A stretch of DNA of 64,000 bases from the NCBI RefSeq assembly GCF_040500525.1, contig NZ_CP159402.1:2696396-2760395 (forward strand). Direction: 5' to 3'. The DNA is from Azospirillum formosense (lineage in GTDB: Bacteria; Pseudomonadota; Alphaproteobacteria; Azospirillales; Azospirillaceae). The position numbers and the translations under genes were made by a program. Position 1 is the stretch's first letter. Each line of letters begins with the position of its first letter. This document shows positions 1 to 8,199 of the stretch, piece after piece. A model generated the notes under the pieces. The model searched no databases. It was given only the letters and a program-made list of their open reading frames with translations, and was not told where the DNA came from.

Positions 1-258
1 ATCACCGTCAACCCGGAACGCCGCCCCTCCGCCAAGCGGCTGTCGGAGATCCGCGCCAAGATCGGCGGCCTCGGCGCCGCCTGCGTCTTCGCCGAGCCGC
101 AGTTCGAGCCGGCGCTGGTGAACACCATCGTCGAGGGCACCCCGGCGAGGAAGGGCGTGCTCGACCCCGAAGGGGCGGACCTGAAGGACGGTCCCGGCCT
201 CTACCCCGCGCTGATGCGCAACATCGCCGCCTCGCTCAAGGATTGCCTGGGGTCCTGA
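1..258 (+). CDS. znuA: Zinc ABC transporter substrate-binding protein, C-terminal part (ZnuA-like, truncated by window edge)
   Basis: An open frame runs in from the left edge and stops with TGA at 256-258, giving 85 residues. The segment ACVFAEPQFEPALV followed by LDPEGADLKDGPGLYP matches the end of cluster A-I (ZnuA-type) binding proteins, where these residues close the C-terminal lobe around the metal site. The full protein would be periplasmic and deliver Zn2+ to a ZnuBC permease. The start, signal peptide and His-rich loop lie outside the window, so metal specificity (Zn versus Mn) cannot be judged. It reads in the same direction as dapB, 71 bp upstream of it. Confidence 0.8.
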   Translation: MTVNPERRPSAKRLSEIRAKIGGLGAACVFAEPQFEPALVNTIVEGTPARKGVLDPEGADLKDGPGLYPALMRNIAASLKDCLGS

Positions 259-329
259 CCCTTCTCGGCGCTTAAGCCCCGCCCCCGGCTGTGCTAGACC
301 CGTGTCGGAATTCTCCCAGGGAGGCAGGC

Positions 330-1127
330 ATGAAGATCGGGGTCGTCGGGTGCGCGGGGCGCATGGGGCAGATGCTGGTGCGCGAGATCGCCGCCACGCC
401 GGGCTGCACGCTGGCCGGCGGCACGGAGCGGGTGGGCGGCCCGGCGCTCGGCAAGGACATCGGCGTCCTCGCCGGCCTTGAGCCGCTGGGAGTCGTCGCC
501 ATCGACGATGCGGCGGCGCTGTTCGCCGAGGCCGACGCGGTGATCGATTTCACCAGCCCGGACGCCAGCGTCCGCCACGCCGCGCTGGCCGCCCAGTCGG
601 AAACGGTGCTGGTCATCGGCACGACCGGCATCGGCCCGGCCCAGCAGGAGGCCATCGCCCAGGCCGCCACCCACACCCCGATTGTCCAGTCGCCGAACAT
701 GTCGCTGGGCGTCAACCTGTTGCTGGCTCTGGTCGAGCAGGTCGGCCGCGCGCTGGGCGACGACTACGACATCGACATCCTGGAGATGCACCACCGCAAC
801 AAGGTGGACGCCCCCTCGGGCACCGCGCTCGGCCTCGGCCGGGCGGCGGCGGCGGGGCGCGGGGTGGCGTTGGAGGATGTCTGGCAGAAGGTCCGCGACG
901 GCCACACCGGCGTCCGTCCGCGCGGCGAGATCGGCTTCGCCACGCTGCGCGGCGGCGACGTGATCGGCGACCACACGGTGGTCTTCGCCGCCGAAGGCGA
1001 GCGGGTCGAGCTGACCCACAAGGCGTCGGGCCGCCAGATCTACGCCAAGGGCGCGGTCCGCGCGGCGCTGTGGGCCAACGACAAGCAGCCGGGCCTCTAC
1101 AGCATGAAGGACGTGCTGGGCCTCTGA
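330..1127 (+). CDS. dapB: 4-hydroxy-tetrahydrodipicolinate reductase
   Basis: DapB reduces 4-hydroxy-tetrahydrodipicolinate with NAD(P)H in the diaminopimelate/lysine pathway in the cytoplasm. The 265-residue product has the N-terminal nucleotide-binding motif GVVGCAGRMG, the middle segment VIDFTSP, the catalytic stretch EMHHRNKVDAPSGTA around residues 150-165, and the conserved GEIGFATLRGGDVIGDH. Length matches the family (about 270). The ATG at 330 is preferred over an in-frame start at 291 because it begins exactly at MKIGVVG and has GGGAGG-like pairing at 319-325. The neighbour downstream is convergent. Confidence 0.97.
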   Translation: MKIGVVGCAGRMGQMLVREIAATPGCTLAGGTERVGGPALGKDIGVLAGLEPLGVVAIDDAAALFAEADAVIDFTSPDASVRHAALAAQSETVLVIGTTGIGPAQQEAIAQAATHTPIVQSPNMSLGVNLLLALVEQVGRALGDDYDIDILEMHHRNKVDAPSGTALGLGRAAAAGRGVALEDVWQKVRDGHTGVRPRGEIGFATLRGGDVIGDHTVVFAAEGERVELTHKASGRQIYAKGAVRAALWANDKQPGLYSMKDVLGL

Positions 1128-1147
1128 CCGCGGTCAGGCCGCGGCCG

Positions 1148-2050
1148 CTAAGCCGCCGCCTCGTCCTCCAGCATGGCGTGCCCCTGCTCCCAGGCGAGCA
1201 GGGCGCGCTTGCGGGGGACGCCGTAGCGGTAGTTGTGGATGATCCCCGACTTCTGGATCACCCGGTGGCAGGGGATCAGAACGCAGACCGGGTTGCGCCC
1301 CACCGCCGCCCCCACCGCCCGCATGGCGGTCGGCTGGCCGATGGCGCGGGCCACGTCCTCGTAGGACACGACGGCGCCCGACGGGATGCGCAGCAGCGCC
1401 TCCCACACCTTGATCTGGAAATTGGTGCCTTTCATCAGCAGGCGCAGCGGTTCACCGCCTGTGGAACCGTCCTTGGCGGAACCGTCCCAGCGGAAGGCGC
1501 GGGCGGCGACCGGGCGGGTGGCGTCGGCGTCCTCCACCAGACGGGCGGCCGGCCAGGCGGCGGCCATCTCGGCCAGCGCGTCGCGCCCGTCCTCCTCCTC
1601 GGCGAAGCTCAGCCAGCAGACGCCGCGCTCGGTGGCGGCGACCAGCGACGGGCCGAAGGGGGTCGGGTGCAGGCCCCAGCGGATGGTCAGCCCGCCGCCC
1701 AGCGCCTTGTACTCGCCCGGCGTCATCGCCTCGCAGGCGACGAACAGGTCGTGCAGACGCGACGGGCCGGACAGCCCGACGTCCAGCGCCACGTCCAGCA
1801 CGCTCTGGTTCGCGGCGAGCAGCCGCTTGGCGTTGTCCAGCGTCAGGAACTGCAGGAAGCGCTTCGGGCTGATCCCCGCCCATTGGGTGAACAGCCGCTG
1901 GAAATGGAAGGGGCTCATGCCGGCGACGGCGGCCAGCTCGTCCAGTCCCGGCTGGTCCTGCCAGTGGTCCACGAGATGGCGGATGGCGGCGGCGATGGCG
2001 CGGTGGCGCCGCGCATCGACTGGATCTTCGGCGGGATTCAGGCACGGCAT
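1148..2050 (-). CDS. AraC-type HTH fused to methylated-DNA--protein-cysteine methyltransferase (Ada-like)
   Basis: This 300-residue protein has an N-terminal AraC-type helix-turn-helix (about residues 10-110, with the LAAVAGMSPFHFQRLF helix). A C-terminal O6-alkylguanine-DNA methyltransferase domain carries the acceptor-cysteine motif PCHRV. It would repair O6-alkylguanine by suicidal transfer to the cysteine and may regulate its own transcription. It lacks the N-terminal zinc/methyl-phosphotriester domain of full E. coli Ada, so it is an AraC-AlkT fusion rather than true Ada. The ATG at 2050 has GGAGAG just upstream on the minus strand. It converges on dapB with a 20-bp gap. Confidence 0.9.
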   Translation of the reverse strand: MPCLNPAEDPVDARRHRAIAAAIRHLVDHWQDQPGLDELAAVAGMSPFHFQRLFTQWAGISPKRFLQFLTLDNAKRLLAANQSVLDVALDVGLSGPSRLHDLFVACEAMTPGEYKALGGGLTIRWGLHPTPFGPSLVAATERGVCWLSFAEEEDGRDALAEMAAAWPAARLVEDADATRPVAARAFRWDGSAKDGSTGGEPLRLLMKGTNFQIKVWEALLRIPSGAVVSYEDVARAIGQPTAMRAVGAAVGRNPVCVLIPCHRVIQKSGIIHNYRYGVPRKRALLAWEQGHAMLEDEAAA

Positions 2051-2139
2051 GGCGGTTCTCTCCCAGGCTCCATGACCGGCGCAGGATGCGCCGCCGGAGC
2101 GGGCCGACCAACCCGTTTCTTGCGCAATCCCACCGGCGG

Positions 2140-2670
2140 TCAGGGCACCGCTTCGGGGTGGCAGGGGGCCCGGCGCCACAGGGCCAGCGCGCCGCGCAGC
2201 GCCTTGGCGAAGTCCGCCCGCTCGTCCGGCGTCAGGAAGGCGCCGACGGTCACCGACTGCCCGTGCGAGGTGAGGGTCACCCGGCCGCCGTGCCGGGGCG
2301 GGCCGTCCAGGGTGACGCGCAGCCAGTTGGGGTGAAAGCTCCAGCGCCGCTCCGGCTTGTTCCGGGCGACGCGCTGGACGGTCAGGTCGGTGTCGGTCAG
2401 GCGCACCCGCTCGTACAGCTGGGCGGCGCGGTTGTTGACGCGGAAGGCCAGCCAGAGGATCAACACGTCCAGCCCGCAGAAGGGCACCACCGGCCACGCC
2501 CCGTTGGCGGCGAAAATCCCGGCGATCAGCAGATTGACGAGGATCACCACCCCCATCAGGACGCGGAATCCGTGCCGCCCCAGGCTGCGGTGCGGGTGCA
2601 GGATCGCGTCGAAGAAGACGCGGGGAGCCGGGGCCAGGGACGGGGCCGGGGTATGACGGGCCATGGTCAT
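2140..2670 (-). CDS. DUF2244 integral membrane protein
   Basis: The product of about 176 residues has two hydrophobic segments near residues 38-75 (VLMGVVILVNLLIAGIFAA and a following VVPFCGLDVLILWLAF) and a cytoplasmic C-terminal domain with WSFHPNWLRV and TLTSHGQSVTVG. This is the DUF2244 pattern, found widely in alphaproteobacteria, often near respiratory genes; its function is unknown. A GTG at 2676 and ATGs at 2670 and 2664 are possible starts and no strong ribosome-binding site distinguishes them. It is divergent from nth across about 100 bp. Confidence 0.8.
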   Translation of the reverse strand: MTMARHTPAPSLAPAPRVFFDAILHPHRSLGRHGFRVLMGVVILVNLLIAGIFAANGAWPVVPFCGLDVLILWLAFRVNNRAAQLYERVRLTDTDLTVQRVARNKPERRWSFHPNWLRVTLDGPPRHGGRVTLTSHGQSVTVGAFLTPDERADFAKALRGALALWRRAPCHPEAVP

Positions 2671-2730
2671 GCACACAAACTAGTGCGGCCCGGGCGCGCG
2701 TTCCACCCGGCCTGTTGGCCCCTTCGCCAT

Positions 2731-2754
2731 GTTTGCATGCACGTTTGCATGCAC
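2731..2754. repeat. Perfect tandem duplication of a 12-mer in the DUF2244/nth divergent promoter region
   Basis: The 12-mer GTTTGCATGCAC occurs twice in direct succession (2731-2742 and 2743-2754). Each copy contains the palindrome TGCATGCA. It lies 16 bp before the nth start, in the gap between divergent genes, so it could be a repeated operator. The regulator is unknown. Confidence 0.6.
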
Positions 2755-2769
2755 GGCCAGGGTCCCGCT

Positions 2770-3429
2770 ATGCTGCGCGCCATGAAGCCCGCCGCCGTCC
2801 AGGAATTCTTCCGCCGCCTCAGCGCCGCCAACCCGGAGCCGAAGAGCGAGCTGGAATACGTCAATCCCTACACCCTGCTGGTCGCCGTCGTGCTGTCGGC
2901 CCAGGCCACCGATGTGGGGGTCAACAAGGCCACCGGCCCGCTGTTCCGGATCGTCACCACGCCGCAGCAGATGGTTGAGCTGGGGGAGGAGCGGCTGCGC
3001 GGCTACATCAAGACGATCGGCCTGTTCAACACCAAGGCCAAGAACGTCATCCGGCTGTCGGAAATTTTGGTCGCCCAATATGGCGGCGAGGTGCCGCGCG
3101 ACCGCGAGGCGCTGGAAACCTTGCCCGGCGTCGGGCGCAAGACCGCCAACGTGGTGCTGAACGTCGCCTTCGGCGAGGAAACCATCGCGGTGGATACCCA
3201 CATCTTCCGCGTCGGCAACCGCACCGGCCTCGCCCCCGGCAAGACACCCGACGCGGTGGAGGCGAAGCTGCTGAAGGTGGTCCCCAAGGCCTACCGCCGG
3301 CACGCCCACCACTGGCTGATCCTGCACGGCCGCTACGTCTGCAAGGCCCGCAAGCCGGATTGCCTCGTCTGCCCGGTCAGCGACCTGTGCGGCTTCAAGG
3401 ACAAGGTCCTGCCGGCCGCCGTGGTGTGA
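2770..3429 (+). CDS. nth: Endonuclease III
   Basis: Nth is a bifunctional DNA glycosylase/AP lyase that removes oxidised pyrimidines. The 219-residue product has the helix-hairpin-helix LPGVGRKTANVVLN with the catalytic Lys, the downstream catalytic Asp in VDTHIFRV, and a C-terminal 4Fe-4S ligand set with spacing C-x6-C-x2-C-x5-C (CKARKPDC, then CLVC, ending at C of SDLC). The size matches E. coli Nth (211). The ATG at 2770 has weak AGGG pairing. The ATG at 2782 (MKPAAV, 215 residues) is equally plausible. Confidence 0.96.
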   Translation: MLRAMKPAAVQEFFRRLSAANPEPKSELEYVNPYTLLVAVVLSAQATDVGVNKATGPLFRIVTTPQQMVELGEERLRGYIKTIGLFNTKAKNVIRLSEILVAQYGGEVPRDREALETLPGVGRKTANVVLNVAFGEETIAVDTHIFRVGNRTGLAPGKTPDAVEAKLLKVVPKAYRRHAHHWLILHGRYVCKARKPDCLVCPVSDLCGFKDKVLPAAVV

Positions 3430-3472
3430 GCGGCAAGCCGTGATGTTTCCCGTGAAACGCCCGCGATAACTG

Positions 3473-3514
3473 GAAAAGAAAAAGCCCGGCGAGGGGTCGG
3501 TCCCCGCCGGGCTT
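3473..3514 (-). terminator. Intrinsic terminator for the bactofilin gene
   Basis: A GC-rich hairpin has arms AAGCCCGGC (3482-3490) and GCCGGGCTT (3506-3514), extended by GGGG/CCCC with a small bulge. Read on the minus strand it is followed by a T-rich run (complement of GGAAAAGAAAAA at 3472-3483). It lies just past the bactofilin stop codon. Confidence 0.75.
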
Positions 3515-3540
3515 GCTCGCGAAACCGCGTTTGACGGCGT

Positions 3541-4362
3541 TCAGCCGTCGACCACGATGGGGTCCAGCGCGGCCGGCGCCGGGGCCGATTCCGCCGGGGC
3601 GGCGGGGGCCGCGGCCGGCTTGGCCGCCGGGGTGTATTTGCCGATCTCGCCGTTCAGCAGGGCGCCGGCCTCGACCGCCAGCTCGCCGTACTTGATCGAG
3701 CCGTTGATCTTGCCGGTGGAGCGCACGGTCAGGCGGCCGCGCACGATGATGTCACCCTCGAAGCGGCCGCCGATGTCGGCCTCGTCGATCTCCACGGCGC
3801 CCTTGAACAGGCCGGTCTCGGCGATCTCGATGGACCGGCCGTCGCGCAGCTTGGCCTCAACCGTGCCTTCGACGACCAGCACGTCGCAGGACCCGATCTC
3901 GCCGTTCAGCGAGATGTCGCGGCCGACGATCAGGCGGCGCTGGTCGCTGGCCAGCGGAGCGGCGGGCGCCGGGGCAACCGGGGCGGGGGCCGCGACGGGC
4001 GCGGCGGCCGGAGCGCCATACCCCTCGGGACGGCGCGGCGCGGCACCCGGCAGATCGACGGTGCGGCGCGGAATGTCCGTCGGCTTGTAGCTCGAACCGG
4101 GGATCGGGGCGCCGGCCGGCGGCTTCGGGGTGCTCGTGTTCATCTCGGGTCCCTTGGAGGAAATCGGCTCGGGTTGCGGCGTGCGGGCGGCCGGGGCGGG
4201 GCCGGCCGGCGCGCTCGTCGCGGACGGGTTGCTCAGGGAGGCGAGCGGCGACACCGCCGCCGCGGGTTCGGCGGCGCCCGCCTGCGGTGCGGCCGGGATG
4301 GCCGGATCGGTGCTTTGGGTCTTCGGCGCACCGACGGGCGGATTCTTTCGTCCGAACAGCAT
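3541..4362 (-). CDS. Bactofilin (polymer-forming cytoskeletal protein)
   Basis: The 273-residue protein has a long Ala/Pro-rich, probably disordered N-terminal half, then a bactofilin beta-helix domain at about residues 138-245. That core has short alternating hydrophobic/Gly repeats such as LIVGRDISLNGEIGSCDVLVVEGTV and GDIIVRGRLTVRSTGKINGSIKYGELAVEAGA. A second Ala/Pro tail follows. Bactofilins self-assemble into filaments without nucleotide and position cell-wall or stalk machinery. It is longer than the typical 120-200 residues because of the low-complexity N-terminus; an internal Met at residue 74 (MNTSTPKPP) could start a shorter isoform. No M23 peptidase partner gene is adjacent. Confidence 0.9.
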   Translation of the reverse strand: MLFGRKNPPVGAPKTQSTDPAIPAAPQAGAAEPAAAVSPLASLSNPSATSAPAGPAPAARTPQPEPISSKGPEMNTSTPKPPAGAPIPGSSYKPTDIPRRTVDLPGAAPRRPEGYGAPAAAPVAAPAPVAPAPAAPLASDQRRLIVGRDISLNGEIGSCDVLVVEGTVEAKLRDGRSIEIAETGLFKGAVEIDEADIGGRFEGDIIVRGRLTVRSTGKINGSIKYGELAVEAGALLNGEIGKYTPAAKPAAAPAAPAESAPAPAALDPIVVDG

Positions 4363-4554
4363 GAACGTTGATCCCCAGGTCAGTCAGGTCGTGAAGGTTG
4401 GCGGGTCGTGGACGTCGGGTCATCGGATGCGGTGACGCATGACCGGCCCCGATCGACGGCAGCCAAAAGACCACCCCGCCGGGGTAACACGGTCATCCGG
4501 CCGGCCGCAAGTGGGCTTTGGTGCACGGTCGGGGCCGCGCCTCAAGACGGTCCG

Positions 4555-5235
4555 TCACGGCCCTTCCCGGCGGGGAAGGCCCGTCATGGAATGGTAGATG
4601 TGGACCATGAAGGCGCTCGCGATCACCGGCACCAGCAGGTTGACGAAAGGAATTGTCGAAAGAAAGGCAATTACCGCGCCAGCCAAAAATGGTTTCAACG
4701 GGCTGGAGCGCCGCAGAAACCCCGCCTCCTTCCGTCCCATCCGCCGGATCGCCACCATCTCGAAATATTCGCGGCCGAGAAGATAGCCGTTGGCGGTGTA
4801 AAAGATCAGCAGGTTCAACCCCGGCACCATCAGATACAGGGGCAGGGCGAACAGATTGACCAACAGGACGATGGCGAAAAAGCGCAGCGCGGTCAGAAGT
4901 TCTTCCCCAAGGCCGGTCTGGCGGGGCGGCGGCAACTGGGGGTAGTGGCGCCGCTCCACCGCCTGCACCACCTCGTCGAGGAAGAAGCTGGACACCATGC
5001 CGACCGTGGCGGGAAACAGCACCCAGGCCAGCAGCAGGACGGCCAGCCCGCCCAGCACGTCCAGCACCCCGTCCACCCAGGCGTAGCCGGTCAGCGCGGT
5101 GTGGAACAGCGCCCACCACACGGCTCCCGCCAGCAGGGCGAAGGCCGCGATGGCGGACAGCACGCCGATCCACACGACGCGGCGGGACGCCGGGTCGGAG
5201 AGCTGTCCGATGGCGAGAAGCAGCGCGCGGATCAT
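4555..5235 (-). CDS. EI24/CysZ-family integral membrane protein
   Basis: The 226-residue inner-membrane protein has about four to six hydrophobic helices, including VLSAIAAFALLAGAVWWALF, VLGGLAVLLLAWVLFP, AIVLLVNLFALPLYLMVPGL and AGAVIAFLSTIPFVNLLVPVIASAF. It also has the conserved block LIFYTANGYLLGREYFEMVA. This is the EI24 domain family that includes E. coli CysZ, a sulfate transporter. Sulfate transport is not proven here and no cys genes are adjacent. The ATG at 5235 begins MIRALLLAIGQL, the usual family N-terminus. It is divergent from the adenosine kinase gene. Confidence 0.85.
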   Translation of the reverse strand: MIRALLLAIGQLSDPASRRVVWIGVLSAIAAFALLAGAVWWALFHTALTGYAWVDGVLDVLGGLAVLLLAWVLFPATVGMVSSFFLDEVVQAVERRHYPQLPPPRQTGLGEELLTALRFFAIVLLVNLFALPLYLMVPGLNLLIFYTANGYLLGREYFEMVAIRRMGRKEAGFLRRSSPLKPFLAGAVIAFLSTIPFVNLLVPVIASAFMVHIYHSMTGLPRREGP

Positions 5236-5338
5236 CCGGACTCCCGTTCGATAAGGCCAGTTCGTCTCGGCCGATGCGGCCGGGCGACGCTTATCTACGA
5301 CGGCGGGCCGCTCCGTTCCAGGGGCCCTTGCGCCGCGC

Positions 5339-5366
5339 TTGAGATGTGAAGGCGGGCCGCTATACT
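5339..5366 (+). promoter_or_regulatory. Sigma70-type promoter for the adenosine kinase gene
   Basis: TTGAGA (5339-5344) and TATACT (5361-5366) are separated by 16 bp, 63 bp upstream of the ATG at 5429. Both hexamers are close to consensus and stand out from the GC-rich background. Confidence 0.5.
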
Positions 5367-5428
5367 CGCGCCCGGATTTCTTCCGCGGTCCAGACACCGC
5401 ATTTCCCCAGCATTTCCAAGGAGCGCCC

Positions 5429-6439
5429 ATGGCCACGGCCGAATTCGACGTCACCGGCATCGGCAACGCCATCGTCGACGTGATCGCCCATGCCGACGAC
5501 GCCTTTCTCACGGCCAACGGGATCGAGAAGGGGGCGATGACGCTGATCGACGCCGCCCGCGCCGAGGAGCTGTACGGCCGCATGGGTCCGGGCATCGAGG
5601 TGTCGGGCGGTTCCGCCGGCAACACCATGGCCGGCATCGCGTCGCTGGGCGGCCGGGGGGCCTACATCGGCAAGGTCCACGGCGACCAGCTCGGCCAGGT
5701 CTTCCGCCACGACATCCGCGCCGCCGGCGTGCATTTCGAGACGGCGGCCGGACACGGCGGCGCCCCGACGGCGCGCTGCCTGATCCTGGTGACGCCGGAC
5801 GCCCAGCGCTCCATGAACACCTTCCTCGGCGCCTGCGTGGAGCTGGGTCCGGAGGACATCGACGAGGCGCTGATCGCCAACTCGCAGGTCACCTACCTGG
5901 AAGGCTATCTGTGGGACCCGCCCCGCGCCAAGGAGGCGTTCCGCAAGGCGGCGTCCACCGCCCACGGCGCCGGGCGCAAGGTCTCGCTCTCGCTGTCCGA
6001 CAGCTTCTGCGTCCACCGCCACCACGCGGAGTTCCTGGAGCTGGTCGAGGGCCACGTCGACATCCTGTTCGCCAACGAGCATGAGATCACCGCCCTCTAC
6101 AAGACCGACCGCTTCGAGGACGCGCTGGAGGCGGTGAAGCGTCTCGGCAAGACCGCCGCCCTGACGCGCAGCGAAAAGGGCGCCGTCATCGTCTCCGGCG
6201 GCGCCGTCGTCGAGGTCCCGGCGGCCCCGGTGGCCCGCGTGGTCGACACCACGGGCGCCGGCGACCTCTACGCCGCCGGCTTCCTCTACGGCTACACCCG
6301 CGGCATGGCCCCGGCGGTGTGCGGCCGCATCGGCGCGCTGGCCGCGGCGGAGATCATCAGCCACGTCGGCGCCCGTCCGGACGTCGCGCTGGCCGATCTG
6401 CTGCCGGATCTGCTGAAGGATGCAGGCGTTCCGGCCTGA
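5429..6439 (+). CDS. Adenosine kinase (PfkB/ribokinase family)
   Basis: The 336-residue product has the PfkB fold. There is an N-terminal sugar-binding strand (VTGIGNAIVDVIA), the glycine-rich signature GGSAGNTMAGIASLGGRGAYIGKV around residues 55-80, and the C-terminal ATP/anion-hole motif DTTGAGDLYAAGF with the catalytic Asp. Alphaproteobacterial proteins of this type are annotated as adenosine kinases (adenosine to AMP, purine salvage); specificity cannot be read from sequence alone. AAGGAG at 5418-5423 sets the ATG at 5429. It stands alone between its own promoter and that of the next operon. Confidence 0.88.
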   Translation: MATAEFDVTGIGNAIVDVIAHADDAFLTANGIEKGAMTLIDAARAEELYGRMGPGIEVSGGSAGNTMAGIASLGGRGAYIGKVHGDQLGQVFRHDIRAAGVHFETAAGHGGAPTARCLILVTPDAQRSMNTFLGACVELGPEDIDEALIANSQVTYLEGYLWDPPRAKEAFRKAASTAHGAGRKVSLSLSDSFCVHRHHAEFLELVEGHVDILFANEHEITALYKTDRFEDALEAVKRLGKTAALTRSEKGAVIVSGGAVVEVPAAPVARVVDTTGAGDLYAAGFLYGYTRGMAPAVCGRIGALAAAEIISHVGARPDVALADLLPDLLKDAGVPA

Positions 6440-6468
6440 TTGCCGCAAGAGGGCCTGTAGGGTATAAG
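6440..6468 (+). promoter_or_regulatory. Sigma70-type promoter of the TauE-TIGR02186-UspA operon
   Basis: TTGCCG (6440-6445) and TATAAG (6463-6468) have ideal 17-bp spacing and lie about 35 bp before the ATG at 6503, immediately after the adenosine kinase stop. Confidence 0.55.
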
Positions 6469-6502
6469 CTGGCGGACCTTCCCGTCCGCCGGCTTTGCCC
6501 CC

Positions 6503-7420
6503 ATGCAAGTGTATCTGCCGATCGCCGAGATGTCGGTCAACGCCCTGCTCGTGCTCGGCATGGGGGGGCTCGTCGGCTTCCTGTCCGGCATGTTCGGGGT
6601 GGGCGGCGGCTTCCTGATGACGCCGCTGCTGATCTTCATCGGCGTCCCGCCCGCCATCGCGGTGGGCACCCAGGCCAACCAGCTCGTCGCCGCCAGCGTG
6701 TCGGGCGTGCTCGCCCACTGGCGCCGCGGCAACGTGGACGTCAAGCTGGGCGTCGTCATGCTGCTGGGCGGCATGGTCGGCACGGTGGTCGGCGTCTGGA
6801 TCTTCTCCCTGCTGCAGCGGATCGGCCAGATCGACGCGGCGATCACGCTGTCCTACGTCTTCTTCCTCGGCACCATCGGCACGATGATGATGGTGGAGGC
6901 CAGCCGCGCGCTGATCCGCCGCCGCGCCCCCACCGCCAAGCGGGGCAAGCTGCACCGCCACATGTGGCTGCACGGCCTGCCGCTGAAGATGCGCTTCCAG
7001 CGTTCCAAGCTCTACATCTCCGCCCTGCTGCCGGCCGGGATCGGGGCGGTCGGCGGGATGCTGGTGGCGATCATGGGCATCGGCGGCGGCTTCATGCTGG
7101 TGCCGGCGATGATCTACCTGCTGAACATGCCGACCGGTCTGGTGGCCGGCACCTCGCTGTTCCAGATCATCTTCACCACGGCCATGGCGACGCTGCTGCA
7201 GGCGGCGACCAACCAGACGGTGGACGTGATGCTGGCGCTCCTGCTGCTGATCGGCGGGGTGATCGGCGCGCAGTTCGGCACCAAGGCCGGCGGCCGGCTG
7301 CGCGGCGAGCAGGCCCGCCTTCTGCTGGCCTCGCTGGTCGTCGCGGTGGCGCTGAAGCTCGCCTTCGATCTGGTGGTCGAGCCGAACGACGTCTTCACCA
7401 TCTCGACGAGGATGTCGTGA
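6503..7420 (+). CDS. Sulfite exporter TauE/SafE family permease
   Basis: The 305-residue polytopic protein carries two copies of the TauE/SafE repeat. The first begins GLVGFLSGMFGVGGGFLMTPLLI (residues 22-45), the second GIGAVGGMLVAIMGIGGGFMLVPAMIYLL (about residues 178-206). The family exports small organosulfonates, sulfite or related anions; the substrate here is unknown. Its stop codon overlaps the GTG start of the next gene, so the three genes 6503-8751 form one translationally coupled operon with a TIGR02186 protein and a universal stress protein. Confidence 0.9.
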   Translation: MQVYLPIAEMSVNALLVLGMGGLVGFLSGMFGVGGGFLMTPLLIFIGVPPAIAVGTQANQLVAASVSGVLAHWRRGNVDVKLGVVMLLGGMVGTVVGVWIFSLLQRIGQIDAAITLSYVFFLGTIGTMMMVEASRALIRRRAPTAKRGKLHRHMWLHGLPLKMRFQRSKLYISALLPAGIGAVGGMLVAIMGIGGGFMLVPAMIYLLNMPTGLVAGTSLFQIIFTTAMATLLQAATNQTVDVMLALLLLIGGVIGAQFGTKAGGRLRGEQARLLLASLVVAVALKLAFDLVVEPNDVFTISTRMS

Positions 7421-8196
7421 GGGCTGGCGGCAAGGGCGCCGGGCGGCTGTGGTCCGTCCGGGTCGCCGGCGGGCTGGCGGGGCTTCTGGCGGGGGTGTTC
7501 CTGGCCGCCACGGTGTGGGCGCAGCAGCTCGTCGCCGACCTGTCGAGCCACCTGATCGCCATCACCACCGGCTTCACCGGGACGGAGGTCGTGCTGTTCG
7601 GCACCACCGACGGGGCGGGGGACGTCGCCATCGTGGTGACCGGCCCGCGCACCCCGGTCACCGTGCGCCGCAAGGAGCGCATCGCCGGCATCTGGATCAA
7701 CGCGCGCAGCGTGCGGTTCGAGCAGGTGCCCGGCTACTACATGGTCGCGACCAACCGCCCGCTGGACCAGTTCGTCGGCCGTCCGGTGCTGGAGCGCCAC
7801 CAGATCGGCCTGCCGAACCTCCAGCTCGGCCCGCGCGAGCAGCTGGCCCCGGACCAGCTCGCCCTGTTCCGCTCCGCCCTGATCCGCAACAAGCAGCGGG
7901 CCGGGCTCTACGGCATCACGCTGGGGCAGGTGTCCTTCCTGGGCGAGCGGCTGTTCCGGACGAACATCTATTTTCCGGCCAACGTGCCGACGGGGCTGTA
8001 CAATGTCGAGGCGCTGCTGATCCGCGACGGCGAGGTGGTCAGCGCCCAGACCACGCCGCTGGTGGTGTCCAAGGTCGGCTTCAGCGCGGAAATCTACGAC
8101 TTTGCGCGCAACCAGCCGATGATTTACGGTGTTGCCGCGGTGATTGGCGCCATCGCCGCCGGCTGGCTGGCCGGCGCCATCTTCCGGAGGGTGTGA
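7417..8196 (+). CDS. TIGR02186 family transmembrane protein
   Basis: The 259-residue protein has an N-terminal signal/anchor (GLAGLLAGVFLAATVWAQ), an extracytoplasmic beta-rich domain (DLSSHLIAITTGFTGTEVVLFG, GPRTPVTVRRKERIAGIWIN) and a C-terminal membrane helix (MIYGVAAVIGAIAAGWLAGAIF). These features match the uncharacterised alphaproteobacterial family TIGR02186 (Alph_Pro_TM). The likely start is GTG 7417, overlapping the TauE stop (GTGA) with GAGGA at 7407-7411. Topology suggests a periplasmic domain held by one or two helices, perhaps working with the TauE-type permease. Function unknown. Confidence 0.85.
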   Translation: MRAGGKGAGRLWSVRVAGGLAGLLAGVFLAATVWAQQLVADLSSHLIAITTGFTGTEVVLFGTTDGAGDVAIVVTGPRTPVTVRRKERIAGIWINARSVRFEQVPGYYMVATNRPLDQFVGRPVLERHQIGLPNLQLGPREQLAPDQLALFRSALIRNKQRAGLYGITLGQVSFLGERLFRTNIYFPANVPTGLYNVEALLIRDGEVVSAQTTPLVVSKVGFSAEIYDFARNQPMIYGVAAVIGAIAAGWLAGAIFRRV

Positions 8197-8199
8197 CCG

